The notes below the pieces were generated by a model. It ran no database searches and was not told the origin of the DNA. It was given only the letters and a program-made list of their open reading frames with translations. This document shows positions 45,707 through 61,743 of a DNA stretch of 64,000 nucleotides, piece by piece. Position 1 is the stretch's first letter. Every line of letters starts with the position of its first letter. Position numbers and translations under genes: made by a program. The stretch spans positions 92,081,654-92,145,653 of the forward strand of contig OZ023262.1 in NCBI GenBank assembly GCA_964006375.1, read 5' to 3'. Source of the stretch: Tillus elongatus (Eukaryota; Arthropoda; Insecta; Coleoptera; Cleridae).

Positions 45707-47396
45707 GGGGAAAGGAGGGTAAGACGAGTTCGTCATCTTAGCCGCCCTGTTTATAAATAGTTCAAATTAAGGTTTTGTGTTTAATTTTCAGTAATTATCA
45801 TGGATAACATTTATTAAAGAAAGAGAAATAGGCAGAGCTGGTCTAAAAAAGCAATGGCCGAAGCTGTTAGGGAAGTGAAAAGAGGTGCGGCTGTAAATGC
45901 TACATCAAAAACATTCAACCTGCCTCTAGCTACTTGCGGCGTTATGCCAAAAAAATATTCTGAAAGGTGAGTAGATCTAAGTATGCACATATGATATTGA
46001 GTACAATCCAAAGGAGTAATGTCACACTGAACATTGCAAAATCATGAATGAGTTACGATCTCTTTAGAATTTTTTTTCTTTCTAGACTCTTCCAATTAGT
46101 GCTGGACGATTCAAATGTACATTCACCAATGAGCAGCTGGAAAAGCTCAGGCAATATGCGGAGGATATGAACAGAAGGGCCTTTGGCTTAACGAGAGAAG
46201 AGTTTTCAAACATAGTTTTTGATTTCGCCGAAACCCTGAACACTTCGCACCGCTTCAATCAGGAAACGAAGAGAGCTGGAAAATATATTTCATTAAGTCA
46301 TTTATGACAAAGTTCCAGTTTTCTCTAAGAAAATCGGAAGCCACATCGGCAGGAAGGTTGGCTGCTTTCAATAGAACAAATGTGGAAACATTTTTTAATC
46401 TTTTTCAAGAAATATTGGCAAGTAAAGACTACCAACCTCATCAAATTTTCAATGTGGGTGAGACCAGCTGCCCTACTGTCCATACCAAGACAACCAATGT
46501 TTTGAGTCCAACTGGAAGCCGTCGACTTATAAAAATATATTCTTCTGAAAAGGGTACCAACGTCAGTGTGACATGCTGCTTCAGTGGGTCATTACGTCCC
46601 CCTCTTTTTCATTTTCCCAAGGGTACGGATGCAGCAGTATTTTTTGAGCAATGTACCACCGGGCTCTTCAGCTGTATGTAATGAGTCAGGGTGGATGAAC
46701 GCGGAGGCTTTTATCGAATGGTTGAAATATTTTATAAATAATGTCAGACCTTCTAAAGAGAATCCCATTCTTCTGTTAATGGATAACCACTCGTCCCACG
46801 TTACTTTCAAGCGGTCAATATATGCAGAGAAAATCATATTACAGTACTAGGTTTTCCTCCTCTCACAAGTCACCGCATGCAGCACATCATCTGACTCGTC
46901 CATATCGATTAGTTATATGAAAGAAGATGATGATAATGATTTCACAGAAGATCAAAAAGACATTTGCTTGATTTGTAATGATGCAGGAAAAAAAGAGCTT
47001 TGGTATGCTTGCTCTCTCTGTCAGAAGTGGGCTCATGCTGCGTGTACTGAGCTCACTTCGGCAGAAGCAAAGCGGAAAGCGTATATTTGTGGTTTCTGTG
47101 ACGCGAATTAAACTTTTTCTTAGAAAGTATTCTGTTATTTATCGCCCTTCGTCATCTTACCCGCATAGTAAAGTCATCTTACCTGCATGTGCGGGTAAGA
47201 TGACTAATTTGACATCAAGCTATAAAAATGAAAATAACTTAGTAGGTAGTTTCTTCGAATACTTTAACAGCATAAATACTAGTTGGAGCAAAAACAATAA
47301 AGGTTTCTCTAAAATAGAAAACAGAGCGTTTGGGTAAGACCACAAGGAGAAAAAAAATATTTGAGCTTACTATCGTCATCTTACCCTCCTTTCTCA
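45707..47396 (+). mobile_element. pogo-like element with TA target duplication
   Basis: The ends are GGGGAAAGGAGGGTAAGACG and, inverted, TGAGAAAGGAGGGTAAGATG, flanked by TA on both sides. GTCATCTTAC-type words occur near both ends, five or more times. The interior encodes a decayed transposase with a PHD finger. The element is inserted in a copy of the TA-core family: the flanking sequences can be aligned to an uninterrupted counterpart at about 53700-53760. Confidence 0.82.
45800..47111 (+). pseudogene. pogo-type transposase with N-terminal Psq helix-turn-helix and C-terminal PHD finger
   Basis: Exon-like part 1 (45800-45966) encodes a Psq-type DNA-binding motif (SKKAMAEAVREVKRGAAVNA...FNLPLAT). 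A GTGAGT...TTTCTTTCTAG interval at 45967-46085 looks like an intron. The next part has FNVGETS near 46455, where pogo enzymes have a catalytic Asp in place of the Gly, and LLLMDNHSSH near 46780. The third acidic residue is not found. A C4HC3 PHD-like finger (CLICNDAG ... CSLCQKWAHAAC ... CGFC) lies at 46917-47111. Stops at codon 6 and frameshifts near 46300 and 46650 confirm it is dead. Confidence 0.8.
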
Positions 47397-47397
47397 T

Positions 47398-50183
<2,786 letters not shown>

Positions 50184-50184
50184 G

Positions 50185-50273
<89 letters not shown>

Positions 50274-50295
50274 TTATTTATTTATTTATTTATTT
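50185..50295. repeat. (TA)n(TTTA)n microsatellite at RTE 5' truncation
   Basis: TA array to 50269, then TTTA units to about 50295. Confidence 0.95.
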
Positions 50296-50317
50296 GTGTG
50301 TGTGTATATGTATAGAT

Positions 50318-50448
50318 AAACATATAAAACTGACCCCGATTATGGGTTGTTAGTTAGCCTAGTTCACGCTCATTTGAAGAAATGTTTCAAAATTTGAAAG
50401 TCGAGATCTCCTCATTTGTGAATTCTTTTAACAAAATTTACTGAAATA
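50318..50448 (-). repeat. TA-core repeat family, left module reversed
   Basis: CATATAAAACTGACCCCG, then GTTCACGCTCATTTGAAG and the terminal hairpin partner, ending near 50448. Confidence 0.7.
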
Positions 50449-50488
50449 GTTTTTTTCCAGGATATGGCAGCTATCCCACGATTTCTCT

Positions 50489-50492
<4 letters not shown>

Positions 50493-50573
<81 letters not shown>
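50493..50573. repeat. (TA)n microsatellite
   Basis: About 80 bp of TA. Confidence 0.95.
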
Positions 50574-50575
<2 letters not shown>

Positions 50576-50580
50576 TAGAT

Positions 50581-51588
50581 GTCTTGTATAAGCTTTATAT
50601 TTTTTACGTAAAAATCTTTATTTAACCTTGTGAAATTCAACCCTAATATTTATCAGGAAAATTATCCAGCGTGACAAGTTTTCTAACCGTAAGGGGCACG
50701 TTATCCATGTGATTGCATTTTGTACTCAAGCTTCTTGAAATTCAGCAGCTTTACGTTTTCAGAATTCACAACGGGCCAATTTTTATTGGACTCTAAGTGA
50801 CAAGATTGGTGGCTATGAATCGGTCATTAACAGCTTCCAAATCATAGAATCGTCGTGAAATATGCATGAGCTTCCACAACCAGCTTCAGATTGTCGCATC
50901 CAGAAAATCATTCACTTCATCGATTAAAGATTAGGACGCTCTGAATTTCTCTCTTCGTTTTCGGCTGGAAATGTTTGATATTCGTTGTGTATATTTCTTA
51001 GTGAACACGACCTAGAACACGTATCTTGATATGAATTTGCAGGACAATTTCACCTTATTATGGTCGTTATTACACGCTAGATAAACGTTATCGAGATTCA
51101 TAAATGGCTGGTTCATTTTCAAACTTGCTACCGCTTATCTTAACTGCCATAATGTACTTTTTCTCGAATGTACTCCCAAAGCAAAAATTACATCATTATG
51201 TTTAAATTGTTCACGTCATTACGAGATGACGCTATATTGGTTGTGATTTCCTACAGACCTTTCGTTTATGTAAGTTCGTATATGTAAATATAACTTTTTG
51301 TGGAAGCGTATAATAGGAAAAAAAACTCCTTGAGGCAATTTGTGTTTATAACTGCTGTTTACAAGGAACGTATGTGTTTGTGTTCGGATGTATGCTATAT
51401 TTTGCTGTTATAGTTGCCGTGACATACATTTGAAATATATTTATATAACCTTAACTCGCACTCTATTTGTTGGTGGCTTTCGAGTGAATATAAAAGACTT
51501 GGGATGGCACAAACAATTTGTTCACCCACCACATAATTTTGTAATGCGATTGAAGGCTGCTAGTAAATTTAAAATTAAATTGGGAGAC

Positions 51589-51590
<2 letters not shown>
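50581..51590. other. Gene-less stretch
   Basis: About 1 kb without recognisable coding sequence or element ends. Confidence 0.45.

Positions 51591-51591
<1 letters not shown>

Positions 51592-51674
<83 letters not shown>
51592..51674. repeat. (TA)n microsatellite
   Basis: About 83 bp of TA. Confidence 0.95.
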
Positions 51675-53500
<1,826 letters not shown>

Positions 53501-53509
53501 TCTTCAAAC

Positions 53510-53925
53510 GTCAAAATCGCAATTTGAAACGTCAAAATTTCCCATTTTCAGACAACAAATTTAAAGCAAATATGGATTATGTGAAAAAAATCTCTTATTA
53601 AGTGGGTTTTACAAAGCCTTAAGTTTCAGCTTCAACCATCACTGTCCTTCATTTTACTAAAATGTTTTCGGAAAATCCATTTCAATAGACCCTCTTTCTG
53701 ATGCTTCGGCAGTAGTTTCCACCATAGAGTTTATGGTTTAATAGTCTATATTTTAGCAAATTCTCGTAGAAAAAAATTCGTTAGTAAGAAGAACGCGACT
53801 TATGAATTTTAAAAAGATTTCTTCAAATGAACGCAAACTAGAACCCCTAAAACCCATATAGGGGGTCAGTTTCAGTTTCCGCCTGTTTACACATATACAG
53901 GGTGACGCATTTCTGGGCAAAGCTC
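53510..53925 (+). repeat. TA-core repeat family modules without TA array
   Basis: Contains the ACGTCAAAATCG and ATAGACCCTC modules, then a terminal hairpin module (AGCAAATTCTCGTAG...AAAATTCGTTAG) from 53755. The sequence then passes to a CACATATACAGGGTGACGC stretch instead of a TA array. Confidence 0.6.
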
Positions 53926-54319
53926 AATATATCCGTTAGATATGATGAAAAAGTATATACGTTAAATATAGGGTGTCACGAGCTCTATGTTATAAACATA
54001 TTTTGACAATTACAGGCTGGCCCATAAGTGGTTGGTGATACACCCTTTATTTTTTTAATAGAACAACCCGTATGTTATTTCTTTCCTCCCTCAGGGCCCG
54101 TCCGCGGCTTAGCCGCCCCGATAGCACTGCAACCTTTGGCTTATTGTGCATCCCTTATGTTATTGCATTTTTGTGTTCTCCATCAAATTATAATGCATGT
54201 TTGTAAGGAAAAAATATAGTGCCGTTCAACGTTTTTGAGTTATTTCAATTCTTCTGCAACTTTTCACGTGTTTGGCATATATTTCACACGCATATCACAA
54301 ATTGTGATAGTGCCTTTTT
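53926..54319 (+). repeat. Module with GGCTGGCCCATAAGT motif
   Basis: Shares ATATAGGGTGTC, GGCCCATAAGT-GTTGGTGATAC and ATAATGCATGTTTGTAAG with 35480-35670 and, reversed, with 45010-45150. Probably another sub-element of the same mosaic. Confidence 0.5.
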
Positions 54320-54459
54320 AGTGAATTTTTATTTTTAAAAAAATTCACTAATAGGGAGGTATCGATGGTGAGACTTTGCAAAAATTTTGTCAACTGAGCG
54401 CAAATTCAGACCCCTAGAACCCATATCCGGGGTCAGTTTCAAAGTTTCAATTTTTATAT

Positions 54460-54555
<96 letters not shown>

Positions 54556-55283
54556 CCAACCGCTAACTCAAAAAATAACTAACCGATTTTGATGAAACTA
54601 ATCAAGTGCCTTTCTTTTATTAATGACTTGGATGAGTTCGTTAGCCAAGAAAATTAAACAAGGTTTTCCGGAAAAATTTTGAGTTTTCTTTCGAAATTTT
54701 TTTTTTCTCCGACAATTACAAATCTATTTTAATGAGATTCGGTGCATATATAGCCTCAAGTAAGACATTACTACATACCAAAGATTACCATTCTAGATTT
54801 ATAGAAAATTGAGTTATTTAAATTTGGAGTTTTCTTTCGAAAAAATTTTTTTCTCCAAAAATTACAAAGCTATTTTAATAAGATTTAATGGATATGTTGC
54901 CTTGAGAAAGACCTTACCCAGCACTAAAATTCAACTGTCTAAGTTTACACAAAATTAAGTTTAAAATTTGAAGGATTTAATAAAAATTCCCTGGCCCTTA
55001 AGCTGTTTATAAATAATTATATATTGTCAGGTGTGTAAATAGCTTAAAGAGGTTCGTTGGCCAGGAAAATCGGACCAGATTTTCTGGAAGTTATAAAGTT
55101 TATTATCCGAAAGTCTTTGTACTTTTTGAAACAACAGAGGTATTTTAATGAAATATGGTAAATTGTTAGTGCAATATAGGTTATACTATCAACCAAATGT
55201 CCTTCTTGTAAAAAACATATATATTTTCCAGTAAAAATATTTTTAAGAAAATTTGCTACCATAAGGCAATTGCTGCGTCCCGA
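54320..55283 (+). mobile_element. TA-core repeat family copy, near full length
   Basis: Starts TAGTGAATTTTT with hairpin partner AAAATTCACTA, has (TA)n at 54463-54551 followed by the AACTCAAAAAATAAC...CCGATTTTGATGA module, and ends TTTGCTACCATAAGGCAATT...CTGCGTCCCGAAC. Confidence 0.75.
54463..54551. repeat. (TA)n core of repeat-family copy
   Basis: About 88 bp of TA. Confidence 0.95.
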
Positions 55284-55536
55284 ACTTTTTTTACTCCTTT
55301 AATAACGTACCACAACATAGTATTTTTATTACATATATAAGAAAAAAAAATAGTTACTTGTAACTCGCAAAAAATTTGTTAATCTAATTAGGCTATGGTT
55401 CACGATAACGTCAAATTTTTCATTCGTTCACTCTAGTAGGGCGATTGAATGCTTCACACTAGAACCCATATCCGGGACCAGCGTCAACAATTATAGGCTG
55501 GCCCATAAGTCGTTGGTGATTCAAGTTTTCTTTTTT

Positions 55537-55850
55537 AGTGAATTTTCTTAAAAAAATTCACTAATGGGGAGATCCGTGTTTATATATATATATATATATA
55601 TTCGTTAGCCAGGAAAATCTAAACTGGTTTTCGGGGAAAATTGTAGGTTTTCTTTCGGCAAAAAATTTTATCTCAAAAAATGAAAAAGGTATGGTGACCA
55701 AATTTGGTACGTAGATTTACGATATTAAAAAGAAACTATACACCAAAATGTATATTTCTATATTACAGGAAACAAAAGTTCTAAAAAAATATATGGTGCC
55801 AGATCATTTCTATGAAAATTCACTACCATAATGCATTTGCTGCGTCCAGA
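55537..55850 (+). mobile_element. TA-core repeat family, short deleted copy
   Basis: Both ends are intact (AGTGAATTTTCTTAAAAA and ...CTGCGTCCAGA) but the interior is reduced, with only about 11 TA units at 55580-55601. It is the most compact copy, about 314 bp. Confidence 0.8.
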
Positions 55851-56632
55851 CTTTTATACCATTTTGCTGTTCTCTAAAATTTTACAATTTTAGATAACAT
55901 CTTCAGGGCTCCACGGATAATTATTATTTCAAAATATAAGCTATTTTCAACAACTTTACACCATTATCTATCTAATCTGTGGTTTCACAATTAGTTTTAA
56001 CTTCGTTATTCAGTTCACAGCACATAGTGCTTTACTCTGTGGTTCTCAGTAGTTTATAGGTTAAGTATAATGACATGCTAGTGCCAGTGTCAGTTGGTTT
56101 TCTGTAAATGTCAGTTGTAGAGAGATTCTTTGTGTTATAGCAATGCTTTCATAGTAAAGTTATTGTGCAGGTGCAGCAACACAAGATAAACATTAAGGTA
56201 GCAACTACTTATATTAAAACGCTCGTTCTACCGACTGTGCTTTAATTAAACAGCTATTATGAGTTCTCGAGGCACTAGAAGTAAAACTGTTTGTCTCATA
56301 ATCAGTGCTCCTTCTGAACTACAATTTACTGTTTTACTAACGATTGAGGGCATTTTATGGTGCTACCTTCTGATTCCTAATGACCTAAAGTTTCAACAGT
56401 GTGGACAAGATCCCAGTGTTTTACGCATTTGTCAGATATTATGTGATAAAGTTTTTAATTTCTGAAATACCTCATCAATACCACAGTATCAACAAATCAC
56501 ATAATAAAATTGACTCAAGATTTTCGTAACAAAGATTTAAGTCTGATTAGGTATTCTAAGCAGAAGAGAAATGACAATAACGACCACAAATAACAGATTT
56601 TTGAGGATGAAATAATACTTTTTGACATTAAT
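55851..56632. other. Gene-less stretch
   Basis: Nothing recognised. Confidence 0.4.
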
Positions 56633-56952
56633 ACTTGTAAATGCTAACCATTTCTTATGTGCACTTGTGAGAAAAAGCGTAAAATACCAAAACGGTAAAG
56701 GCTTACTTTCCGAACACCTGTTCGATTTTAATGAAATTTTGTATATATGCGTGCTTTAGGGCGTAGATGACGAAAATCACAATAAAAATAAGACATAAGC
56801 AAATTTTTGGAGTTATTTGGAAATGATTGTAGGAAAAATGTAAGTTGTACTCACTTTTGCGACATGTTTTACACATTTTCGGGCTCGTTTGTTTTATATC
56901 AAGCTTAAGAAGTGTGTATTCCACTATCATAATTCATTTTCACATAGTTAAT
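56633..56952. repeat. Direct repeat, left copy
   Basis: About 320 bp closely similar to 60344-60672 in the same orientation, including GCGTAAAATACCAAAACGG and GAACACCTGTTCGATTTT. Confidence 0.85.
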
Positions 56953-57016
56953 TAGGGTGTTTCCTCTAAAGTGCACATTATAACTTTTTGAATACACTGA
57001 CTTAAACATTTGTATA

Positions 57017-58800
57017 CAGGGATTATCGATAAATTCCTCTTTAATGAAGATATTTTCAAGATGGCGGCACTTCCGGTTATATCGGAAGTGAGTACCAACT
57101 TCGTTATTTTGGATGGAAACTCATATTTTTTATTAGGTTTTCAAATTGCTGGAGTATTTTTGAAAGGAACCTCTCATTAGCTTTTCCTATACCTAAGTTC
57201 AACCATTTTCGAAATATTTAGACTTTTTTGAAAATATTAGAGTTTGCAGATTCCTTTTCAAAAATCGATAACTTCCTCGTTTTGTAATATTTTCAAATAC
57301 AATTTGACAATTTCAAAGAGGAATGTTGGATCTTTCTTTTAGTCTAATCAGAATTGCACAAAATTTCATCTAACCTCAAAAATTTTAACATGCGTTTGGG
57401 AAACGTTAAATACTCAATTGTGTCAAATAAAATGATCCATTTTTTCCTTTGCCAAATAGAGGAACATTAAATTCTCAATCAATCTGTATTAGCATTCCCT
57501 ATAACGAGCCCTATACTTATATGTTATAGTTCTAAAGTAATTTTCGTTTTTTGATAGTATTGCAGGAAATTCATCACCAGCTTTAAAACTGCTCGCGTAT
57601 ATGAATCGTCGTTTCCTTGGAAATGAGAACTGTCATAACTTTAACTAACAAATTTCGTCTTTATGATAATTACTGTTTGTATGCTTCGATATATAGAAAT
57701 AAAAATGGAGGTTCAAAGTTATTCACACCAAGATATGATAATTTTTTTCTGTATTGATGGAAGTTAACCAACAGTAATAAATTGTAACAGAAAACACTTG
57801 AACACTGAGATAATGGTGAAATATTCAGATGATTAATAAATTGAAAGTGTTCTATGTCTTGTCCATTATTTTCTAAACATTTCAGAATTCTGGTATGAAC
57901 TTGTGTTGTTGTTGCTCTTCGAATTTGTTCTGGATGCAACCCCTTAATGTTGTGGTCACTCGCCGCATCAATTCTCCTTTGCTATGAACTGGAGTAGGGT
58001 ACACAATATTTTTTATGTGTCTCCATACATACAAATCTAGTGGCGTCAGACCAGGAGATCTTGAAGGCCATGTTAAGGGACCATATCGTCCAAAACAAAA
58101 GTATCCGTTAATTGCTGGCCGACTTGATACGTGGAATGTGCTGGCGCACCATCCATCTTATATCAACAGTTACTCAGCACATTCAATGTCAAATTATCGC
58201 AAAACTCATACACCACTCCTCTCAACAATCTCAAATATCTCTCACTTGTTACATTTTCGTCGTCAATATCGTAGGCAATCTATCCATGACTATACAGAAC
58301 ACATTAAAACTAAATGTATGTTAAAAATGTCCTTCTCTGGTGAATCGTGAATTATTCTGTGCCAAAAAATGTAGATTCCGTCGATTAATGATTCCTTCTC
58401 TGCTAAATTTTGATTCGCCGGTCCAAATTTTTTGTAGGAAACAAGGTTTTCCTGTGTTCTTATTAAAATACTTTCACAATATTCGATTCTTCGATTATCA
58501 TCACCAGGTATTAGTGAATGTACTGTTATAATGGGATATGGATGCATTCTATTTTTCTTCAAAATACTGTGCACAGATTTCGCTGAGGGATCCAGATTTA
58601 TTGCGGCTGTTCGGATTGACCCATGCGGATGTGTATGAAAATGTCCCAGCACAGTAATCTTAATGTTTTTTTCCCTTGTTACGGGTTTACTTCTCTCTCT
58701 CTTGTTGCTTTTGCCTGTCCAAACTGTACGAAATTCGTTTTCAATCTTCCGAACTTCCATCTATTCAAGGGTGACAAGTGAGGATATTTTTCGTTGAATG
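57017..58800 (-). mobile_element. Mariner-like element, right end lost
   Basis: Left end is TA then CAGGGATTATCG, followed by the subterminal palindrome CACTTCCG...CGGAAGTG at 57068-57090, as in other mariner ends here. A decayed transposase lies inside. The right end is missing where a LINE begins near 58815. Confidence 0.65.
57840..58760 (-). pseudogene. Decayed mariner transposase
   Basis: N-terminal frame from 58760 has a helix-turn-helix-like part with HFHTHPHGSIRTAAINL and later RIEYCESILIRTQ. C-terminal frames near 58050 and 57900 give ISWSDATRF-type SPD..TPLDLYVW remnants and MHPEQIRRATTTQVHTRI with CLENNGQDIEHF. The catalytic middle is deleted. Confidence 0.7.
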
Positions 58801-58814
58801 AACGGAATGTTATC

Positions 58815-60343
58815 TTTTTTTTATATATTTCAACAATACACCACAAGGGCTTACAGCCTTAATACTATCGTACCGTGGGTGTCGACAAGGAGGAAAGAGG
58901 CAACTTGTTAATTATGGACTTGAAGGTTTGGAGGTTCGGGGGAGAAGGAGAAATATGTGCCGGCAAGGAATTCCACAACTTGGAAGTGCTCGAGACAACA
59001 AAAGAGCGGGCATAACAAGATGTTCTATGTCTGGTGACCTGGACAGTAAAAGGGTGCATTCGCTCAGTTCCCCTGGTAGATCTGATGGGGGCAGCAGGTG
59101 GAGGAACTATGGAAGAAAGCTCCTCTGAGCAGTGCCCGTGCACATATCTATAAAAGAAAGAGAGGTCACCAACGGCACGTCGGTGAGCAAGGAATGACAG
59201 CCTTTTCGTGAGAATAGGGTCATCGATGAGACATATAGCTCTCTTCTGAATGGAGTCCAGGATAGCGAGTGCAGAAGCGGCAGCTGCACCCCAGAAGTGG
59301 GAGCAGTATTCGAGGTTTGGTCTTATTTGTGAAGTTTATAAGGTATAGAGATTAGCTGGTGAAAAGTATTTGCGAGCTCGGAAGAGGAAATCTAATTTCT
59401 TAGCAGCCGCTTCTGCAATTGATGTGACATGTTGGTGCCAATTGAGATATCGATCCACAGAAATGCCAACAAGTGAAAATTACTCATTACCTTTAATAAC
59501 TTGGTTGTTAATTGTGATGGGTCTAGGGCTGGTGTATCTCATCAGAAATAAAGCAAGACTGTGATTTGGTGGGGTTGAATTATACAAGATTTTCGCTTCC
59601 ACAGTCTAATATTTTTGAAGATCCACGAAGACAGAACCCTTCATGAGTGTGCGATCCTCATCTAATTGGGCTAAAGAGACAGGCTTAGAATATTGTATAT
59701 TTGAGTGGAGGGTGCTGTCGTCCGCGTAACTGTGAACTGGGTTGGATGTGCTAGAGAGGAGGCCACTGATATGGAGAAGAAACAAAGTAGGGGCTAAAGC
59801 TGAACCTTGACGAACGCCTGCATTAATTGGATACAGTTTAGAGGAATGGCCATCCACGACAACAGAAATGCTCCGGTTGTAGAGGAAATTTGCTGTCCAG
59901 GTACAGAGTTTTGGTGGTAGGCCATAGGCCGGTAGATTATTAAGCAGCGCTGCGCGCCAGACCAGGTCGAATGCTTTGGATATATCTAGAGCAACAATCT
60001 GGGATTCACCGTGTAGTTCCATAGACTTGTTGCAAGAATGAGTGACAAAGGAAAGGTGGTCGGCAGTTGATCTGCGCTGACGGAATCCATACTGCCTGTG
60101 GTGGATTAGATTGTTTTTTTTTTTTTTCAATAAATTTTAGTAATTCGGTGTTTATATACTTTTCTATCACTTTAGAGACGACTGAAAGCAGATAAATAGG
60201 CCTGTAGTTACTAGGAAGCGCTTTGAATTCTTTCTTGGGGGCGGGTTGTACTGCAGTTTTCCAGTTACTAGGGAATATGCATCTACTGTAAGATGTCTGA
60301 AACCGACGAGTCAGGACAGGAGCATTTTTTGAGAACAACTGCT
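58815..60343 (-). pseudogene. Jockey/CR1-type LINE ORF2, truncated and broken
   Basis: On the minus strand: LPSNYRPIYLLSVVSKVIEK near 60200, QYGFRQRRSTADHLSF near 60070, ALDISKAFDLVW near 59980, VRQGSALAPTLFLLHI near 59800, and SYADDSTLHS near 59720. The C-terminal part (about 58865-59300) includes SKLWNSLPAHI. There are several frameshifts. The 5' truncation coincides with the start of the 60344 direct repeat. Confidence 0.85.
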
Positions 60344-60672
60344 GCTTGTAAATGCCAATCATTTCTTTTGTGCACTTGTGAGAAGCAGCGTAAAATACCA
60401 AAACGGTAAAGGTTTATTTTCTGAACACCTGTTCGATTTTCATGAAATTTTGTATATAGGCGTGTTTTAGGGCGTAGATGACGAAAATTACAACAAAAAT
60501 GAGGCCAGAAGAAAACTTTTGTGTTATTTGGAAATGTTTGTAGGAAACGTAAATTGTACTAACTTTTGCGACATGTTTTTGTCCTATTTTACACAGTTTC
60601 GGGGTCTTTCGTTTGATATCAAGCTAAAGAAGTGTGTATTAAACTATTATATTTCATTTACACATAGTTAAT
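60344..60672. repeat. Direct repeat, right copy
   Basis: Same orientation as 56633-56952. Its right part (60570-60657) is also found inverted at 60856-60941. Confidence 0.85.
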
Positions 60673-60855
60673 GCACGCCTTATATAATATAAAATTATAT
60701 TTTTTGCAATAATGTCAAACTTCAAAATGTAGGACATTGAAAAGTTGCTTTATATGTCAAATGTCAATGTTAACTTAGGATCGATTTTACGATGAAAGGG
60801 AGGCAAATTTACAGAGACCTATAAACAGTATAGGTGATGTATTAGCCATGTCAAA

Positions 60856-60941
60856 ATGAATTATAATAGTGGGATACCCCCTTATTCAGCTTGATATAAA
60901 ACGAACGACACCCAAAAATGTGTGAGATATGACAAAAACAT
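60856..60941. repeat. Inverted arm of the direct-repeat element
   Basis: Reverse complement similarity to 60570-60657 (AGCTTGATAT.AAACGAA..AC.CC). It ends where the Penelope element starts. Confidence 0.7.
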
Positions 60942-60949
60942 CTGAGCAG

Positions 60950-61743
60950 GTAGCAGTTCCATTGTTTTCGACATATACAGAAAACCCACTCAAACAGACC
61001 ACCTTATTCCGCTCAAGTCATGCCACCACATCTCACACAAGTTAGCTTCAATCAGATTCCTGGTCGGCAGTCTGTTCAGAGTCCCACTGTCGGGGACGCA
61101 TTTCATTAAAGAATTGAACCTCATCAAGCAGCTCGCAGTCAACAACGAGTATCCAGTCAATATCGTCGATAGAATGGTCAGTAAAAAGAGCCGTCAGCTC
61201 TTAATAGAACATAGCACCAGTTTACCTCTCACCCAGCCACAGGGAGTCTCATATTTTCCATCCACGTTTTGTGGTCCAGTGTCCAACACTATAGTTAAAG
61301 CCCTCAAGAGAGACAATGTGAAGTTTTCATTTAAATCCATGAACACAGTTAGTAATATGTTCATCCATAACAAGGACAAGATCCCAGACCTTATGAAGTT
61401 AGGTGTTTATCGTTTAACATGTGGTGTCGCCGATTGCAATGCTGTTTACACCGGGAGAACAGCAAGATCATTAAACACCAGGGTGTCAGAACACCTCAGA
61501 AGCAGAAATCAGGTCAACAATGACACGTCAGTCTTTGGTAGTCATTTAAGAGAGAGTGGTCACTGCTTCTATAAGAACACTGATGCCAAGATGTTACATC
61601 CCTCAAGTTTTGGAGTAGAACAATTCATCTTAGAAGAAATGGAGATTTTCAAACATGTCAAATGTTCCAACAACGAAGTTTTGAACCTGTCCAACACCGA
61701 CATTTCGAATTTTCCTTCACTGTATAATCATTTATTGAACTAA
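60950..61743 (+). CDS. Penelope-like element, RT C-terminus and GIY-YIG endonuclease
   Basis: The frame is open from about 60942 to the TAA at 61741. It begins with the RT thumb-side motif FDIYRKPTQTD, continues with SHKLASIRFLVGSLFRVPLS, and from the ATG at 61114 gives a 209-residue C-terminal part with the nuclease core GVYRLTC (residues 97-103) and VYTGRT (111-116), then RVSEH. The GIY-YIG domain and its catalytic region look intact. The polymerase is 5'-truncated, so the copy is not autonomous, but the C-terminal protein could be made. It is the least decayed Penelope copy here. Confidence 0.8.

Noticed and set aside
56259..56465. 68-residue plus-strand ORF as a host exon
   Set aside because: No family features, no splice-site support and isolated in non-coding sequence.
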